A stretch of DNA of 64,000 bases from Undaria pinnatifida (taxonomy: Eukaryota; Sar; Phaeophyceae; Laminariales; Alariaceae): positions 14,316,382 through 14,380,381 of the forward strand of contig JABAKD010000001.1 in the NCBI GenBank assembly GCA_012845835.1, written 5' to 3'. Shown piece by piece: positions 63,116-64,000 of this stretch. The notes beneath the pieces were generated by a model that saw only the letters and a list, made by a program, of their open reading frames with translations, did not search any database and was not told where the DNA came from. Position 1 is the first letter of the stretch. Each line of letters starts with the position of its first letter. A program made the translations under genes and the position numbers.

Positions 63116-64000
63116 TAAGAACTAGAGTGACCGCGCGCGACCGACGGACCGACCGACCGACCAGCAACACGACCGACGCAGGTGGCCCAAGGCCGCTCAA
63201 CAAATTACTGATAGACGAGATCGATCAACCGAACGACGGCGACGACGCGACCAGCTGAGCGATGGCGCGACCAACGATAGCTGTTCAAAGCCGTGCCACC
63301 TAAATGTGAGAGATAGCTACCATGCTATCCAGCAGGAGTCAGTAGTCTATACCAAGTGGCTGTTCGGTAACATATTTGCCAGTAGCGGGTAGGTCACAAC
63401 AGCACAAGGCGATACGGTAGTACAAGCGGCGCGGTATGTTCAATGCAGGTTAGGTACATATATGCGGCGTAGTCAATACCTGGTATCGTTTAGCAGATTC
63501 AGAAAATGAATCAAAGATCCCGCCCCATCACAAAATATCGCGGGACCGGGAGAATCGACGGTCGGCGGTCGCGACCGAGCGAACGGCGCGAACTTCGGAG
63601 CGAACGAAAACCCAACGAAATCTCACACGACACATTCTTGAAAACATCCCTGTCCCCTATTTTAATAAACGTCTGTGAGCATAAAACCAAATCCCTACGT
63701 ACTCGCACGCCCATAACTTGTTTTGTTGTGGCGCACCGTCGTTGACCTCTCGTACGCCCCACAGTCCTTTCTCGCTGCTGACACTATCCAATTCCATCGG
63801 GATCGAGGGCCCCGCCCTCTCTGCCCCAGGGGGCCCCGCCGTTCTCACTCGCGTGAGAAGAGCTCGGAGTGCCACGCATCCCGGATATGTAGCGATCAAG
63901 GCAGCGGCGAGAGAGGGGGGGGGGGAGGTAGGGAAACCGCCATCAAATATTGAAGGGAGGAGACGGCAGATAGGGTAGAAAGACATCAGGCCGACCAGTA
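63116..64000. other. No recognisable gene
   Basis: CGACCGACC repeats at 63140-63175. Frames on both strands at 63660-63980 overlap in a G/C-rich stretch, and none is favoured. Confidence 0.4.

Overview
The window looks like nuclear DNA of a repeat-rich, intron-containing eukaryote. The few convincing coding segments are short exons bounded by consensus donors (GTGAGC, GTCAGT, GTAAGG) and pyrimidine-tract/CAG acceptors. Introns are long and hold SINE copies, and most of the sequence is microsatellites, homopolymer runs and diverged interspersed repeats. TTAGGG-type telomere motifs occur inside repeat units. There is no operon-like gene packing, and no rRNA, intact tRNA or CRISPR array. An alga or other protist with a large genome fits, but I cannot name the organism.

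Left part (1-10 kb): almost all simple or tandem repeats, including a CCGGCACTAT family, an AATC tract, a TACCCGAG-type minisatellite, GCAAA/GCCAA pentamers and CAC triplets. One probable two-exon gene end lies at 9.5-10.1 kb (minus). 10.9-16.5 kb (minus): the best gene in the window. It is a spliced, probably four-transmembrane protein in at least five exons. The segment carrying its second membrane span has been copied about five times in tandem. 16.5-41 kb: mostly noncoding. It holds a 1.16-kb TIR transposon, tRNA-derived SINEs, a 41-bp x3 and a 20-bp x8 tandem array, a 165-bp tandem array, and several interspersed families.

Right part (41-64 kb): more possible genes (a charged 167-residue protein at 47.4-47.9 kb, an OTU-like domain at 49.9-50.4 kb, broken coding frames at 43 and 61 kb). 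It also has the clearest mobile-element history. Two TRIM-like miniature LTR elements have 4-bp target duplications, and one is a multimer inserted inside another repeat. A decayed LINE 3' end lies beside it.

The most unusual recurring unit is a ~230-bp module, seen seven times on both strands plus one diverged copy. It ends at an ATG followed by a conserved short peptide (MSFDKIFDLTAGV-like). Together with its SINE and TRIM neighbours it suggests layered, repeated transposition. Few gene functions can be assigned, and most coding calls are tentative.
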